Source of the DNA: Streptomyces cathayae
Lineage (GTDB): Bacteria; Actinomycetota; Actinomycetes; Streptomycetales; Streptomycetaceae
Direction: 5' to 3'
Length of the DNA stretch: 64,000 nt
NCBI RefSeq assembly: GCF_029760955.1
Contig: NZ_CP121682.1
Location: 2,418,001-2,482,000, forward strand
The translations under genes were made by a program, and so were the position numbers. Every line of letters begins with the position of its first letter. Positions within the stretch are counted from its first letter, which is position 1. The notes under the pieces are model-generated. The model saw nothing but the letters and a program-made list of their open reading frames with translations. It made no database searches and was not told where the DNA came from. Below, in pieces: positions 1 to 10,057 of this stretch.

Positions 1-1420
1 TGCGGCCCACGGTGCCGACGACACCCGGACGGTCCTCGTAGCGCAGGACGACCATGTGGTCGGCGAGCGCGAGGTCCACGTCGTAGTCGCCGACCGCGAC
101 GATCTTCTGGACGTTCTTGTGCCCGGCCAGCGTGCCGGAGACCGCGATCTCCTCGCCGTCGGCGAGGGTGCCGCGCACGGTGACCACGTTGCGGTGGTCG
201 GCCGACTCGGAGCTGGTGGTCAGCCGCACCTCGACGCCCCGCTCCTGGGCGAACAGGGGCGCGTTCACATAGGACACCGTCTCGTCGACGACGTCCTCGA
301 AGACGCCCTTGAGCGCCGAGAGCTCCAGCACCTTCACGTCGTGCTGGGTGATCTCGCCGTACACCTCGACGTCGAGGCGGACCGCGACCTCACCGGCGAG
401 CGCGGTGAAGATCCGGCCGAGGCGCTCGGCGAGCGGCAGGCCCGGCTTGACGTCCTCGGCGATGACCCCGCCCTGCACGTTCACCGCGTCCGGGACCAGC
501 TCACCGGCGAGCGCGAGGCGCACCGAACGGGCGACGGCGATGCCGGCCTTCTCCTGGGCCTCGTCGGTGGAGGCACCGAGGTGCGGGGTGCAGACGACCT
601 GGTCGAACTCGAACAGCGGGGAGTCCGTGCACGGCTCCTTCGCGTACACGTCGAGGCCCGCGCCGGCGACGCGGCCCTCCTTGAGCGCCGCGTACAGCGC
701 CTCCTCGTCGACGATGCCGCCGCGCGCGGCGTTGATGACGCGCACGCTCGGCTTGACCTTGCGCAGCGCCTCGTCGCCGATCAGGCCGAGCGTCTCGGGG
801 GTCTTGGGCAGGTGGACGGTGATGAAGTCGGAGACCTCGAGCAGCTCGTCCAGCGTCAGCACCTTCACCCCCATCTGCGCGGCCCGCGCGGGCTGCACAT
901 AGGGGTCGTAGGCGACGATCTTCATGCCGAAGGCGGACATGCGCTGCGCGACGAGGGCGCCGATCCGCCCCAGACCCACGACGCCGAGGGTCTTCTCGGC
1001 GAGCTCGACGCCCGTGTACTTGCTGCGCTTCCACTCGTGGTTCTTCAGCGCGGCGTTGGCCTGCGGGATGTTGCGCGCGGTGGCGACGATCAGTCCGCAG
1101 GCGAGTTCCGCGGCGGTCACGATGTTCGAGGTGGGGGCGTTGACCACCATCACGCCCGCCTTGGTGGCGGCGGAGACATCGACGTTGTCCAGGCCGACTC
1201 CGGCCCGCGCGACGACCTTGAGCTTCTTCGCGGCGGCGATGGCCTCGGCGTCGACCTTGGTGGCGGAGCGGATCAGGATCGCGTCCACGTCGGCGATGGC
1301 GGGCAGGAGCTCCGCCCGGTCCGCGCCGTTGCAGTGGCGGATCTCGAAGTCCGGGCCGAGCGCGTCCACGGTCGCGGGCGACAGTTCTTCGGCGATGAGT
1401 ACGACAGGTTTCGAGCTCAC
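1..1420 (-). CDS. serA: D-3-phosphoglycerate dehydrogenase (3' end cut by window edge)
   Basis: Oxidises 3-phosphoglycerate to 3-phosphohydroxypyruvate with NAD, the first step of serine synthesis in the cytoplasm. About 473 residues are visible. The Rossmann loop GLGRIG is at about residues 149-154. The catalytic Arg lies in NAARGG (about 233), the Glu near 262 and the His in TPHLGAST (about 280). After these comes the long intervening domain of type-1 actinobacterial SerA. The family is about 530 residues, so roughly 55 residues (the C-terminal ACT domain) lie beyond the left edge. The GTG start at 1420 is preceded by GAGGAC at good spacing; an in-frame ATG at 1537 would add a poorly supported tail. 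It follows ilvC in the same direction after 371 bp containing a terminator-like repeat, so it is probably a separate transcript. Confidence 0.95.
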   Translation of the reverse strand, partial: MSSKPVVLIAEELSPATVDALGPDFEIRHCNGADRAELLPAIADVDAILIRSATKVDAEAIAAAKKLKVVARAGVGLDNVDVSAATKAGVMVVNAPTSNIVTAAELACGLIVATARNIPQANAALKNHEWKRSKYTGVELAEKTLGVVGLGRIGALVAQRMSAFGMKIVAYDPYVQPARAAQMGVKVLTLDELLEVSDFITVHLPKTPETLGLIGDEALRKVKPSVRVINAARGGIVDEEALYAALKEGRVAGAGLDVYAKEPCTDSPLFEFDQVVCTPHLGASTDEAQEKAGIAVARSVRLALAGELVPDAVNVQGGVIAEDVKPGLPLAERLGRIFTALAGEVAVRLDVEVYGEITQHDVKVLELSALKGVFEDVVDETVSYVNAPLFAQERGVEVRLTTSSESADHRNVVTVRGTLADGEEIAVSGTLAGHKNVQKIVAVGDYDVDLALADHMVVLRYEDRPGVVGTVGR

Positions 1421-1448
1421 GTGAGTCCTCACATGTCCATGGGGGCTA

Positions 1449-1466
1449 CCACCCGTGCACGGGTGG
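1449..1466. promoter_or_regulatory. 18-bp perfect palindrome upstream of serA
   Basis: CCACCCGTGCACGGGTGG reads identically on both strands and lies 29-46 bp upstream of the serA GTG. It could be an operator for a dimeric regulator or a leader hairpin. Nothing in the sequence names the regulator. Confidence 0.35.
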
Positions 1467-1728
1467 CGCCACGAGGGAGGACGGCCGTCCCGACGGCCGC
1501 ATGCGGTGGAGGGGAGCGGCGCCGGGGTGGCCTGCATTCCTCGGTGTCGCTCAGCCGCGTGGAAGACGCACGACGCTGTGGGCCTGACGCGTATGTCTCA
1601 GCAGTGTAGTGGCGCCGGGGCCCCGTCCTGCGTCACCGCAAAAGGATCATCCGGAAGTGGCCGGGCAGGCCTGTCGGCGAAGAATCCAGCCCCTGTGGCG
1701 TGGGAGATACGGGGGTGTGGGGCGAAGC

Positions 1729-1783
1729 CTCCGCGACGGCGCCGGCGGGGCCGGGGCGGCCCGGGCGCGGCACCGTCGCGGAG
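1729..1783 (-). terminator. Terminator-like inverted repeat after ilvC
   Basis: Arms CTCCGCGACGG and CCGTCGCGGAG (11 bp, perfect) are separated by a very GC-rich loop of about 33 bp, starting 8 bp past the ilvC stop. There is no U-tract, as is common for Streptomyces terminators. It probably ends the ilvBNC transcript. Confidence 0.55.
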
Positions 1784-1791
1784 TGCTCGGC

Positions 1792-3433
<1,642 letters not shown>

Positions 3434-3454
3434 GATCTCTTGGGTCTCTCTCGC

Positions 3455-5362
3455 TCAGTCGTCTTCGTTGTCGCCGAAGTCGGGTCGGACGTCGCGGGCG
3501 GCCATGATCTCGTCGTTGGAGGTGCCGGCGGCGACCATCGGCCACACCATGGCGTCCTGGTGGACGATGAAGTCGATGACGACCGGGCGGTCGTTGATCG
3601 AGTTCGCCTCCTCGATGACCTTGTCGAGGTCCGCCGGGTCCTCGCAGCGGATCGCGTGGCAGCCCATGGCCTCCGACAGCTTGACGAAGTCGGGGACGCG
3701 GGTGCCGGCGCTCCGCTGCGTGGCCGGTCCCACGGCGGAGCCGCCGTTCAGGCCGGTGGGGGCGCCGTTCGTCTCGACGGGGCCGGAGCCCAGCACGGTG
3801 TTGGAGTACCGCTGGTTGTAGAACAGGGTCTGCCACTGGCGGACCATCCCGAGAGCGCCGTTGTTGATGACGGCGACCTTGATCGGGATGTTGTTCAGGG
3901 CGCAGGTGGTGAGTTCCTGGTTGGTCATCTGGAAGCAGCCGTCGCCGTCGATCGCCCAGACGGCCCGGCCGGGCTGTCCGGCCTTGGCGCCCATGGCCGC
4001 CGGGACGGCGTAGCCCATGGTTCCGGCGCCGCCGGAGTTCAGCCAGGTGGCGGGCTTCTCGTACTGGATGAAGTGCGCGGCCCACATCTGGTGCTGGCCG
4101 ACGCCCGCGGTGAAGATCGTGCCCTCGGGCGCCAGCTGTCCGATGCGCTCGATGACCTGCTGCGGGGAGAGCGAACCGTCCTCGGGCTGGTCGTAGCCCA
4201 GCGGGTAGGTGTCGCGCCAGCGGCTCAGGTCCTTCCACCAGGCCGCGTACTTCGACCTGGCGGCCTCGCCCCAGTGCTCCTCGGCGTGCTCCTTCTGGAC
4301 GGCCTGGACGAGGTCGGCGAGGACCTCGCGGGCGTCACCGACGATCGGCACGTCGGCGGTGCGGTTCTTGCCGATCTCGGCCGGGTCGATGTCGGCGTGC
4401 ACGATCTTGGCGTACGGGGCGAAGCTGTCCAGCTTGCCGGTGACGCGGTCGTCGAAGCGGGCTCCGAGGGCGACGATCAGGTCGGCCTTCTGCAGCGCGG
4501 TGACGGCGGTGACCGAACCGTGCATGCCCGGCATTCCCACGTGCAGCGGGTGGCTGTCGGGGAATGCGCCGAGTCCCATCAGGGTGGTGGTGACGGGAGC
4601 ACCGGTGAGTTCCGCGAGGACCTTCAGCTCGGCCGTGGCGCGGGCCTTGATGACGCCCCCGCCGACGTAGAGGACCGGCCGCTTCGCGGCGGTGATCAGC
4701 TTGGCCGCCTCACGGATCTGCTTGGCGTGCGGCTTGGTGACGGGCCGGTAGCCGGGCAGGTCCATGGTGGGCGGCCAGGAGAAGGTGGTCTTCGCCTGGA
4801 GGGCGTCCTTGGCGATGTCCACCAGCACCGGGCCGGGGCGGCCGGTGGAGGCGATGTGGAAGGCCTGCGCGATCACCCGGGGGATGTCCTCGGCCCTGGT
4901 GACCAGGAAGTTGTGCTTGGTGATCGGCATGGTGATGCCGACGATGTCCGCTTCCTGGAAGGCGTCCGTGCCGATCGCCTTGGAGGCGACCTGGCCGGTG
5001 ATCGCGACCAGCGGCACGGAGTCCATGTGCGCGTCGGCGATCGGGGTGACCAGGTTGGTGGCACCGGGGCCCGAGGTCGCCATGCAGACGCCCACCTTGC
5101 CGGTGGCCTGCGCGTACCCCGTGGCCGCGTGGCCGGCGCCCTGCTCGTGCCGGACCAGGACGTGACGCACCCGGGTGGAGTCCATCAGCGGGTCGTAGGC
5201 GGGAAGGATCGCACCGCCGGGGATGCCGAATACCGTGTCGGCGCCGACCTCCTCGAGAGAGCGAATGAGGGACTGCGCGCCCGTGACGCTCTCGGGGGCG
5301 GACTGCTGTCCTCCGGATCGGGGCCGCGGCTGCGGATGGGCCCCGGTGGCCTGCTCGGTCAT
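3455..5362 (-). CDS. ilvB: Acetolactate synthase large (catalytic) subunit
   Basis: Thiamine-diphosphate enzyme that condenses two pyruvates to acetolactate, or pyruvate with 2-ketobutyrate, at the entry to branched-chain amino acid synthesis. The protein has 635 residues in the order TPP-binding N domain, central FAD/Rossmann domain and TPP C domain. The catalytic Glu is in [11 protein letters not shown], and the TPP/Mg motif begins [11 protein letters not shown] with Asn-Asn about 24 residues on. ATG 5362 is chosen over the longer frame because GAGAAGAGAAG precedes it and the upstream frame runs through the attenuator hairpin. A short Gly/Ser-rich insert ([13 protein letters not shown]) sits in the C-terminal domain, as in other Streptomyces IlvB. 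Its 5' leader encodes a leader peptide and terminator. Confidence 0.97.
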   Translation of the reverse strand: MTEQATGAHPQPRPRSGGQQSAPESVTGAQSLIRSLEEVGADTVFGIPGGAILPAYDPLMDSTRVRHVLVRHEQGAGHAATGYAQATGKVGVCMATSGPGATNLVTPIADAHMDSVPLVAITGQVASKAIGTDAFQEADIVGITMPITKHNFLVTRAEDIPRVIAQAFHIASTGRPGPVLVDIAKDALQAKTTFSWPPTMDLPGYRPVTKPHAKQIREAAKLITAAKRPVLYVGGGVIKARATAELKVLAELTGAPVTTTLMGLGAFPDSHPLHVGMPGMHGSVTAVTALQKADLIVALGARFDDRVTGKLDSFAPYAKIVHADIDPAEIGKNRTADVPIVGDAREVLADLVQAVQKEHAEEHWGEAARSKYAAWWKDLSRWRDTYPLGYDQPEDGSLSPQQVIERIGQLAPEGTIFTAGVGQHQMWAAHFIQYEKPATWLNSGGAGTMGYAVPAAMGAKAGQPGRAVWAIDGDGCFQMTNQELTTCALNNIPIKVAVINNGALGMVRQWQTLFYNQRYSNTVLGSGPVETNGAPTGLNGGSAVGPATQRSAGTRVPDFVKLSEAMGCHAIRCEDPADLDKVIEEANSINDRPVVIDFIVHQDAMVWPMVAAGTSNDEIMAARDVRPDFGDNEDD

Positions 5363-5441
5363 CGGCTTCTCTTCTCGATGCTGAGGGTTCTTGCGAGGTT
5401 TGTGCGGTGTGTGCGGGCGGTGCGGCAGGTGCTGGTGCAAC

Positions 5442-5475
5442 AAAAAACCCCTCGTGCCAGAAGGCAAGCGAGGGG
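5442..5475 (-). terminator. Intrinsic terminator (attenuator) in the ilvB leader
   Basis: On the minus strand CCCCTCG pairs with CGAGGGG, with an inner TGCC/GGCA stem, followed at once by TTTTTT. This is a textbook rho-independent terminator, unusual in high-GC Streptomyces. It lies about 40 bp after the leader-peptide stop and about 80 bp before the ilvB start. Together these form a classic transcription attenuator. Confidence 0.85.
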
Positions 5476-5515
5476 AGCGCGCCGGGCGGGGGCGCCGAGC
5501 AGTCGTTGCTCAGCG

Positions 5516-5557
5516 TCAGCCGACGCGCTTTCCAAGTACGAGAATTCGGGTGCGCAT
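5516..5557 (-). CDS. ilvB leader peptide (13 aa)
   Basis: Short ORF encoding MRTRILVLGKRVG, preceded by GGGGGGAGGG about 8 bp upstream. The run Ile-Leu-Val-Leu uses codons ATT, CTC, GTA and CTT. Two of these (ATT, GTA) are rare in this genome, so ribosome progress should depend on charged branched-chain tRNAs. A terminator with a U-tract follows, so stalling would favour antitermination of ilvBNC. The peptide starts only 33 bp after the cdgE-like stop codon, so the ilv promoter must lie in the 3' end of that gene or in this short gap. It is too short for standard gene finders. Confidence 0.85.
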   Translation of the reverse strand: MRTRILVLGKRVG

Positions 5558-5590
5558 GGCATTGACCCTCCCCCCGGCGTGCATCGACTG

Positions 5591-8500
5591 TCAAGTGGGT
5601 GGGACAGGCGTCTCACCATGTGAGCGCAGAGCCGTGCCACCTCTGAGCATGGTGGCCACCCCCGACGCGTACCCGCCGGAGCCGCCGCCCGCGAACACGG
5701 GCTCGGCCGGTCCGTGCGGCATCGGACAGCGGCCGGCGCCGAGCGCCCTGCGCAGCCGGTACTCGTCCAGGGGTCCGGAGAAGGCCACACCCTGCCCGTG
5801 CGTGCACCCCATCGCGCGGAGGGCGACGACCTGCTCGGGCAGGTCCACCCCGTCGGCCACGGACTGCATCCCGAGGTCGCCGGCGATCCGCAGCAGCCCG
5901 CTGGTGATCTTGTGCAGCCGCGCGGACTCGACCACGCCCTCGACCAGGCTGCGGTCGAGTTTGAGCACGTCCACGGGGAGCCGCCGGAGAGCGGTGATCG
6001 CCGCGTAGCCGTCGCCGAAGCCGTCCAGGGCGATGCGGACGCCGACGCGCCTGAGGGCGGCCAGGCGGCGCTCCAGCTCGTCCAGGCAGACCCGCGGGTC
6101 GGTTTCGGCCACCTCGACGACCAGCGAGCCGGAGGGCAGTCCGTACCGGGTGAGCAGGGCCTCGATCGAGCTGAGCGGCAGCGAGCGGTCCAGCAGCCGA
6201 CGGGCACCGAGCCGGACGGTCACGGGCACCGACACCCCCGTCGCCTGCCGTTCGGCGGCCTGTTCGACCGCCTCCTCCAGCAGCCAGCGGTCCAGCTCGG
6301 CGGTCTTCTCGCTGTCCTCGGCGACGCGCAGGAACTCCGCGGGGGTGAACAGCACACCCTGCGCGGAACGCCAGCGCGCCTGCGCGCAGACCGAGGTGAT
6401 CCTGCCGTCCTCCAGGGACACCACCGGCTGGTGCAGCAGCGCGAACTCCCCGTGGTGCAGCGCGGCGCGCAGCCGGGTGGCCAGCTCCGCCCTGCGGACG
6501 ACGTCCTGCTGCATCTGCGGCCGGTACAGCTCCACCCGGCCCTTGCCGCCGGCTTTGGCCCGGTACATGGCGAGGTCCGCGTTGCGCAGCAGTTCACCCG
6601 CGCCGAGGGCCGGTTCGGCGAAGGCGACACCGATGGAGGCGTTGACCCGGACATCGTTGCCGTCGATGAGGTAGGGCTGGGACAGGGTCACTCTGAGACG
6701 GTCGGCGAGCTCCAGGATGTGCCGCTCGCGGGCCTCCCGGTCACGGGCACCGTCGCCCACGATCAGGGCGGCGAACTCGTCGCCGCCCAGCCGGGAGGCG
6801 GTGTCGCCCTTGCGGACCGCGTCCCGGAGTCTGCGGGCGGCGTGGATGAGCAGCTCGTCCCCGGCCTGGTGGCCGATGGTGTCGTTGACCGCCTTGAAGC
6901 CGTCGAGGTCGATGAAGAGCACGGCCGTGCCCCTGAGGGCGGCACCCCGGTCGGAGGCCCGGCGGCCGGACAGGGCCTGCTGGACGCGCCGGGTGAACAG
7001 GGAGCGGTTGGGCAGGTCGGTCAGCGGGTCGTGTTCGGCGTTGTGCTGGAGCTGCGCCTGCAGGCGCACTCTCTCGGTGACGTCCCGGCTGTTGAAGATG
7101 AGACCGCCGTAATGCCGGTTGACGGTCGACTCCACGTTCAGCCAGCCTCCCCCGCTCTCGGCTTCGCCCGAGCGGGAGGACCCCCCTGAGCGGGAGGTGC
7201 CCCCACCGCCGGAGCGGAAACGGCACTCGATGCGCGTGGTGGGCTCCTCCACGGGGCTGGCGGCGAGGAAACGGCGCACCTCGTGCACGACGCAGCCCAG
7301 GTCCTCCGGGTGGATGAGCTGGGCCAGTTCCGTACCCACCAGCTCCTCCGCGGGACGGCCGTACACCCCGGCGGCGGCCGGGGAGACGTAGCGGAGCATG
7401 CCGCTGGGCGCGGCGATCATGATGACGTCGCTGGAGCCCTGCACCAGGGAGCGGAAGTGGTTCTCCTTGTGCGCCAGTTCCTGGGTGAGGGTGAGGTTGT
7501 CGAGCAGCATGATGCCCTGGCGCACGACGAGTGCGAGGACCACGGTGCCACCGGTGAGCAGGACCACGCGGTCGACGCTGCGGCCGTTGAGGACGGTGTA
7601 GAGGATGCCCAGGGTGCACACGGCCGCGGCGAGGTACGGGGTGAGCGCGGCGAGGGAACCGGCTATGGGCCGGGAGACCGGATAACGGCCGCGCTCACCA
7701 CCGGGCCCGGGGAGATGGTGGTGGCCGGGCCCGGGGAGATGGTGGTCGGGTCCGCCGCGCTGGCCGGGCAGGTGCTCGTGCACCACGCGCGGGTGCCCCT
7801 CGTCCTCGGACCGGTCGCTCCTCGGTCCGGTCCAGGGGGCGTACGCCAGGAGCAGCGAGCCGGCGAACCAGCCCGCGTCGAGCAGTTGCCCCGAGCGGTA
7901 GGTGTCGTGCAGCAGCGGGGAGGTGAACACGGCGTCGCACATCACGGTGAGCGCGAGCGCGCCGATCGCGGTGTTGACCGCGGAGCGGTTCACCGCCGAC
8001 CGCCGGAAGTGCAGGGCGAGCACCATGCTGACCAGGGCGATGTCGAGCAGCGGATAGGCCAGGGACAGCGCGGTACGCGCCACGTCCTCACCGCCGGCCT
8101 GCGCGGCCTGGGCGAGCGCGAGGCTCCAGGCGAGGGTGAGCAGGGAGCCGCCGATCAGCCAGGCGTCCAGCCCGAGACAGACCCAGCCGGCCTTGGTCAC
8201 GGGCCGTTTGGCGAGCACCAGCAGTCCGACGATGGCGGGGGGCGCGAAGCACAGGAAGAACAGGTCCGCGTAGCTGGGGCTGGGCACGGGAACGCCGAGA
8301 ACGACCTCGTACCACCCCCAGACCAGGTTGCCCAGGGACGCCATGGCGGAGGAGATGCCGAACAGCATCCAGGCGGGCCGGAAGCCGACACGGCGGCCGC
8401 GCGCGTGGAGGAAGCAGGAAACGGCCGCCGCGGCCGCGGCCGCGCTCAGCCCGAAGTCACCCATGATCAGAGCGAGCCGGTCCGATCCCCAACCGAGCGC

Positions 8501-8833
8501 GGCCCCGATGGCATAGGCCGCGCAGACGAAGGCCAGGACGAGTTGCGGGACCAGACCCGTCCGGCGGTCCACGGCCGCCGGACGGGCCGGTGCCGCTCCG
8601 GGGGCGGACTGTGCCCGCACCGCCTCCTCGAGCGTGGACGTGGAGGCCGGCGCGCTCACCGGTCCCTCCCGGTCCGCGCTGCCTCCACGTCCCTCGGGTA
8701 CCGCGACACCCCCGCGCCCTCCGGGTTGCGGGGCTCGGGGCAAAGCGGCCACTCGCCGCGGCGCCCCCGGCTGCGCGCAGTCGTGCGCCAGGGTCGCCGA
8801 CGGTGGCTCCGTCGCGTCGGATCGCTCGTCCAT
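5591..8833 (-). CDS. cdgE: Membrane PAS-GGDEF-EAL protein, CdgE-like diguanylate cyclase
   Basis: Predicted c-di-GMP enzyme of about 1080 residues. Several membrane helices occupy roughly residues 90-370. They are followed by a PAS domain (RSLVQGSSDVIMIA onward), a GGDEF domain and a C-terminal EAL-type domain. The cyclase site RLGGDEF (about residue 685) is intact, and the inhibitory I-site RxxD is present as RKGD five residues before it. The EAL domain looks inactive: the EAL signature reads CAQARW, the metal-binding Asn is an Arg (VTVRLGARRL), and the DD pair is DG (LDGFGDGYA). It should therefore mainly make c-di-GMP. The ATG at 8833 is preferred; TTG 8878 or GTG 8863 are alternatives. 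The PAS region contains an interspersed DNA repeat (7148-7207). The cdgE assignment rests on its position next to ilvB. Confidence 0.8.
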   Translation of the reverse strand: MDERSDATEPPSATLAHDCAQPGAPRRVAALPRAPQPGGRGGVAVPEGRGGSADREGPVSAPASTSTLEEAVRAQSAPGAAPARPAAVDRRTGLVPQLVLAFVCAAYAIGAALGWGSDRLALIMGDFGLSAAAAAAAVSCFLHARGRRVGFRPAWMLFGISSAMASLGNLVWGWYEVVLGVPVPSPSYADLFFLCFAPPAIVGLLVLAKRPVTKAGWVCLGLDAWLIGGSLLTLAWSLALAQAAQAGGEDVARTALSLAYPLLDIALVSMVLALHFRRSAVNRSAVNTAIGALALTVMCDAVFTSPLLHDTYRSGQLLDAGWFAGSLLLAYAPWTGPRSDRSEDEGHPRVVHEHLPGQRGGPDHHLPGPGHHHLPGPGGERGRYPVSRPIAGSLAALTPYLAAAVCTLGILYTVLNGRSVDRVVLLTGGTVVLALVVRQGIMLLDNLTLTQELAHKENHFRSLVQGSSDVIMIAAPSGMLRYVSPAAAGVYGRPAEELVGTELAQLIHPEDLGCVVHEVRRFLAASPVEEPTTRIECRFRSGGGGTSRSGGSSRSGEAESGGGWLNVESTVNRHYGGLIFNSRDVTERVRLQAQLQHNAEHDPLTDLPNRSLFTRRVQQALSGRRASDRGAALRGTAVLFIDLDGFKAVNDTIGHQAGDELLIHAARRLRDAVRKGDTASRLGGDEFAALIVGDGARDREARERHILELADRLRVTLSQPYLIDGNDVRVNASIGVAFAEPALGAGELLRNADLAMYRAKAGGKGRVELYRPQMQQDVVRRAELATRLRAALHHGEFALLHQPVVSLEDGRITSVCAQARWRSAQGVLFTPAEFLRVAEDSEKTAELDRWLLEEAVEQAAERQATGVSVPVTVRLGARRLLDRSLPLSSIEALLTRYGLPSGSLVVEVAETDPRVCLDELERRLAALRRVGVRIALDGFGDGYAAITALRRLPVDVLKLDRSLVEGVVESARLHKITSGLLRIAGDLGMQSVADGVDLPEQVVALRAMGCTHGQGVAFSGPLDEYRLRRALGAGRCPMPHGPAEPVFAGGGSGGYASGVATMLRGGTALRSHGETPVPPT
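7148..7207. repeat. Interspersed GC-rich repeat inside the cdgE-like gene
   Basis: The core GCTCTCGGCTTCGCCCGAGC is flanked by C-runs and followed by a partial second copy (GAGCGGGAGGTGCCCCCACC). It adds about 20 Gly/Ser-rich residues in frame to a PAS loop. A close relative sits in gcvT at 50343-50385. Confidence 0.6.
7703..7746. repeat. 24-bp tandem duplication inside the cdgE-like gene
   Basis: Two copies of GGGCCCGGGGAGATGGTGGT lie 24 bp apart. In the protein this gives two HHLPGPG units in the cytoplasmic linker between the last N-terminal helices. The period is a multiple of three, so the frame is kept. Confidence 0.6.
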
Positions 8834-8917
8834 AGGCCGTGCATCGCCCGTCGCCCCCCTCACAGTCCGCAATGTCAAACCCCCGCGCCGATCGGTCAGC
8901 GGCGCAGCCCCTGTCGG

Positions 8918-8937
8918 GACGATACACCAGTATCGTC
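8918..8937. promoter_or_regulatory. Inverted repeat upstream of the cdgE-like gene
   Basis: GACGATA and TATCGTC form a perfect 7-bp inverted repeat with a 6-bp spacer, 85-104 bp upstream of the chosen start. It is AT-rich for this genome and has the size of a dimeric operator. It abuts the BldD-like box. Confidence 0.4.
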
Positions 8938-8950
8938 ACTCAGGGACATA
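8936..8950. promoter_or_regulatory. Candidate BldD box upstream of the cdgE-like gene
   Basis: TCACTCAGGGACATA matches the known BldD consensus TNACNC(A/T)GNGTNANA at every defined position except one (A for T at position 11). BldD is the c-di-GMP-responsive developmental repressor of Streptomyces and is known to control genes for c-di-GMP enzymes. The site is about 105 bp upstream of the start codon, a plausible promoter position. The binding itself is inference. Confidence 0.45.
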
Positions 8951-9031
8951 GCTTCTCTACGCTCCGTAACGATCACTTGGTGCGCGGGCACTCATCGCAT
9001 CCGAACGGTAGCGGACCGTACTCGAAGTGGA

Positions 9032-9982
9032 CTACGTGCTTGCCGCCCCCGTCACCAGGATCACGTTCCGGAGCTCCTCCTGGTTCAGGAAACGGTTCAA
9101 CTGGTCCACCAGCAACCGCTCGGCACGCGGCCGGAAGGCGGAGGTGGGCCCGCCGGCGTGCGGGCTGATGAGGACGCCCGGCGTCCGCCACAGGGGGTGC
9201 TCCGCGGGGAGGGGCTCGGGATCGGTGACGTCGAGGGCCGCGGTGATGCGGCCGCTCTGCACCTCGGTGAGCAGGGCCGAGGTGTCGACGACGGGCCCTC
9301 GCGCCATGTTCACGAGCAGGGCGCCGTCCTTCATCCGGGCCAGGAAGCCGGCGTCCACGAGGTGCCGGGTGGAGTCGGTCAGCGGGGTGGCGAGGACGAC
9401 GACGTCCGCCTCCGGCAGCAGCGAGGGCAGTTCGGTGAACGGGTGCACCGGGCCGCGCGCCGTGGTGCGCTCGGAGCGCGCAACGCGCGCCACCCGCGCG
9501 AGCTCGAACGGAGCGAGCCGGTCCTCGATCGCCGCGCCGATCGACCCGTACCCCACGATGAGCACGCTCCGGTCGGCGAGCGCGGGCCGGAACCCCCCGA
9601 GCCACTCCCCCTTGTCCTGCGCCCGCACGAAATCGGGCAGGCCGCGCAGCGAGGCCAGGATCAGGGCGAGCGTCAGCTCCGCCGTGCTCGCCTCGTGCAC
9701 ACCGCGCGCGTTGCACAGCCGCACACCGGGGCGCAGGTGCCGCAGACCCGGCTGCACGTGGTCGATGCCGGCGGACAGGGTCTGCACGACCCGGACGGAG
9801 CTCATCAGCGGCAGCGGGCGCACCCCGACCTCGCTGGGCTTCATGTACGGCACGACGTAGAACACGCAGTCGGCCGGATCGGCGGGGAAGTCCTCGTCGC
9901 CGTCCCAGAAGCGGTACGCGGGCCCCTCGGGAAGGCCCTCGATCTCGTCCGGCGGAAGGGGAAGCCATACGTCAGCAGTCAT
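9032..9982 (-). CDS. D-isomer-specific 2-hydroxyacid dehydrogenase
   Basis: NAD(P)-dependent oxidoreductase of the phosphoglycerate/formate dehydrogenase superfamily, 316 residues. The dinucleotide motif GYGSIG is at about residues 145-150. The catalytic Arg lies in VNMARGPVVD, the Glu in TDPEPLPAEHPLW and the His in LISPHAGG. It lacks ACT or intervening domains, so it is not a second SerA. The substrate cannot be read from the sequence. The ATG at 9982 starts MTADVWLPLP, as in homologues. It is divergent from the aldo/keto reductase across 75 bp. Confidence 0.88.
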   Translation of the reverse strand: MTADVWLPLPPDEIEGLPEGPAYRFWDGDEDFPADPADCVFYVVPYMKPSEVGVRPLPLMSSVRVVQTLSAGIDHVQPGLRHLRPGVRLCNARGVHEASTAELTLALILASLRGLPDFVRAQDKGEWLGGFRPALADRSVLIVGYGSIGAAIEDRLAPFELARVARVARSERTTARGPVHPFTELPSLLPEADVVVLATPLTDSTRHLVDAGFLARMKDGALLVNMARGPVVDTSALLTEVQSGRITAALDVTDPEPLPAEHPLWRTPGVLISPHAGGPTSAFRPRAERLLVDQLNRFLNQEELRNVILVTGAAST

Positions 9983-10057
9983 GGCCAGGAGGCTATGTCA
10001 GGGGCGTACGGCGGCAGAGGTTAGGTTGGTGGCCGGGAGAGGGAGGGTCACGACCAG

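Larger units (their letters stand above)
1421..1791. other. ilvC-serA intergenic region
   Basis: This 371-bp stretch carries no convincing gene. Beside ilvC it holds a terminator-like inverted repeat (1729-1783). Beside serA it holds an 18-bp perfect palindrome (1449-1466), 29 bp upstream of the serA start. Reading towards serA, TACACT near 1606-1611 resembles a -10 element, but I see no good -35. Overlapping open frames here have atypical codon use and are not called. Confidence 0.6.

Noticed and set aside
1421..1537. In-frame 39-codon upstream extension of SerA
   Set aside because: The only Shine-Dalgarno-like sequence abuts ATG 1537 too closely, the residues are unlike SerA, and the GTG at 1420 has a proper site.
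56..1609. 517-codon plus-strand frame opposite serA
   Set aside because: It is antisense to serA and has shadow-type composition.
8838..8878. Longer start of the cdgE-like protein at TTG 8878
   Set aside because: It would be a rare TTG start with no good Shine-Dalgarno; ATG 8833 gives a natural N-terminus. It cannot be fully excluded.
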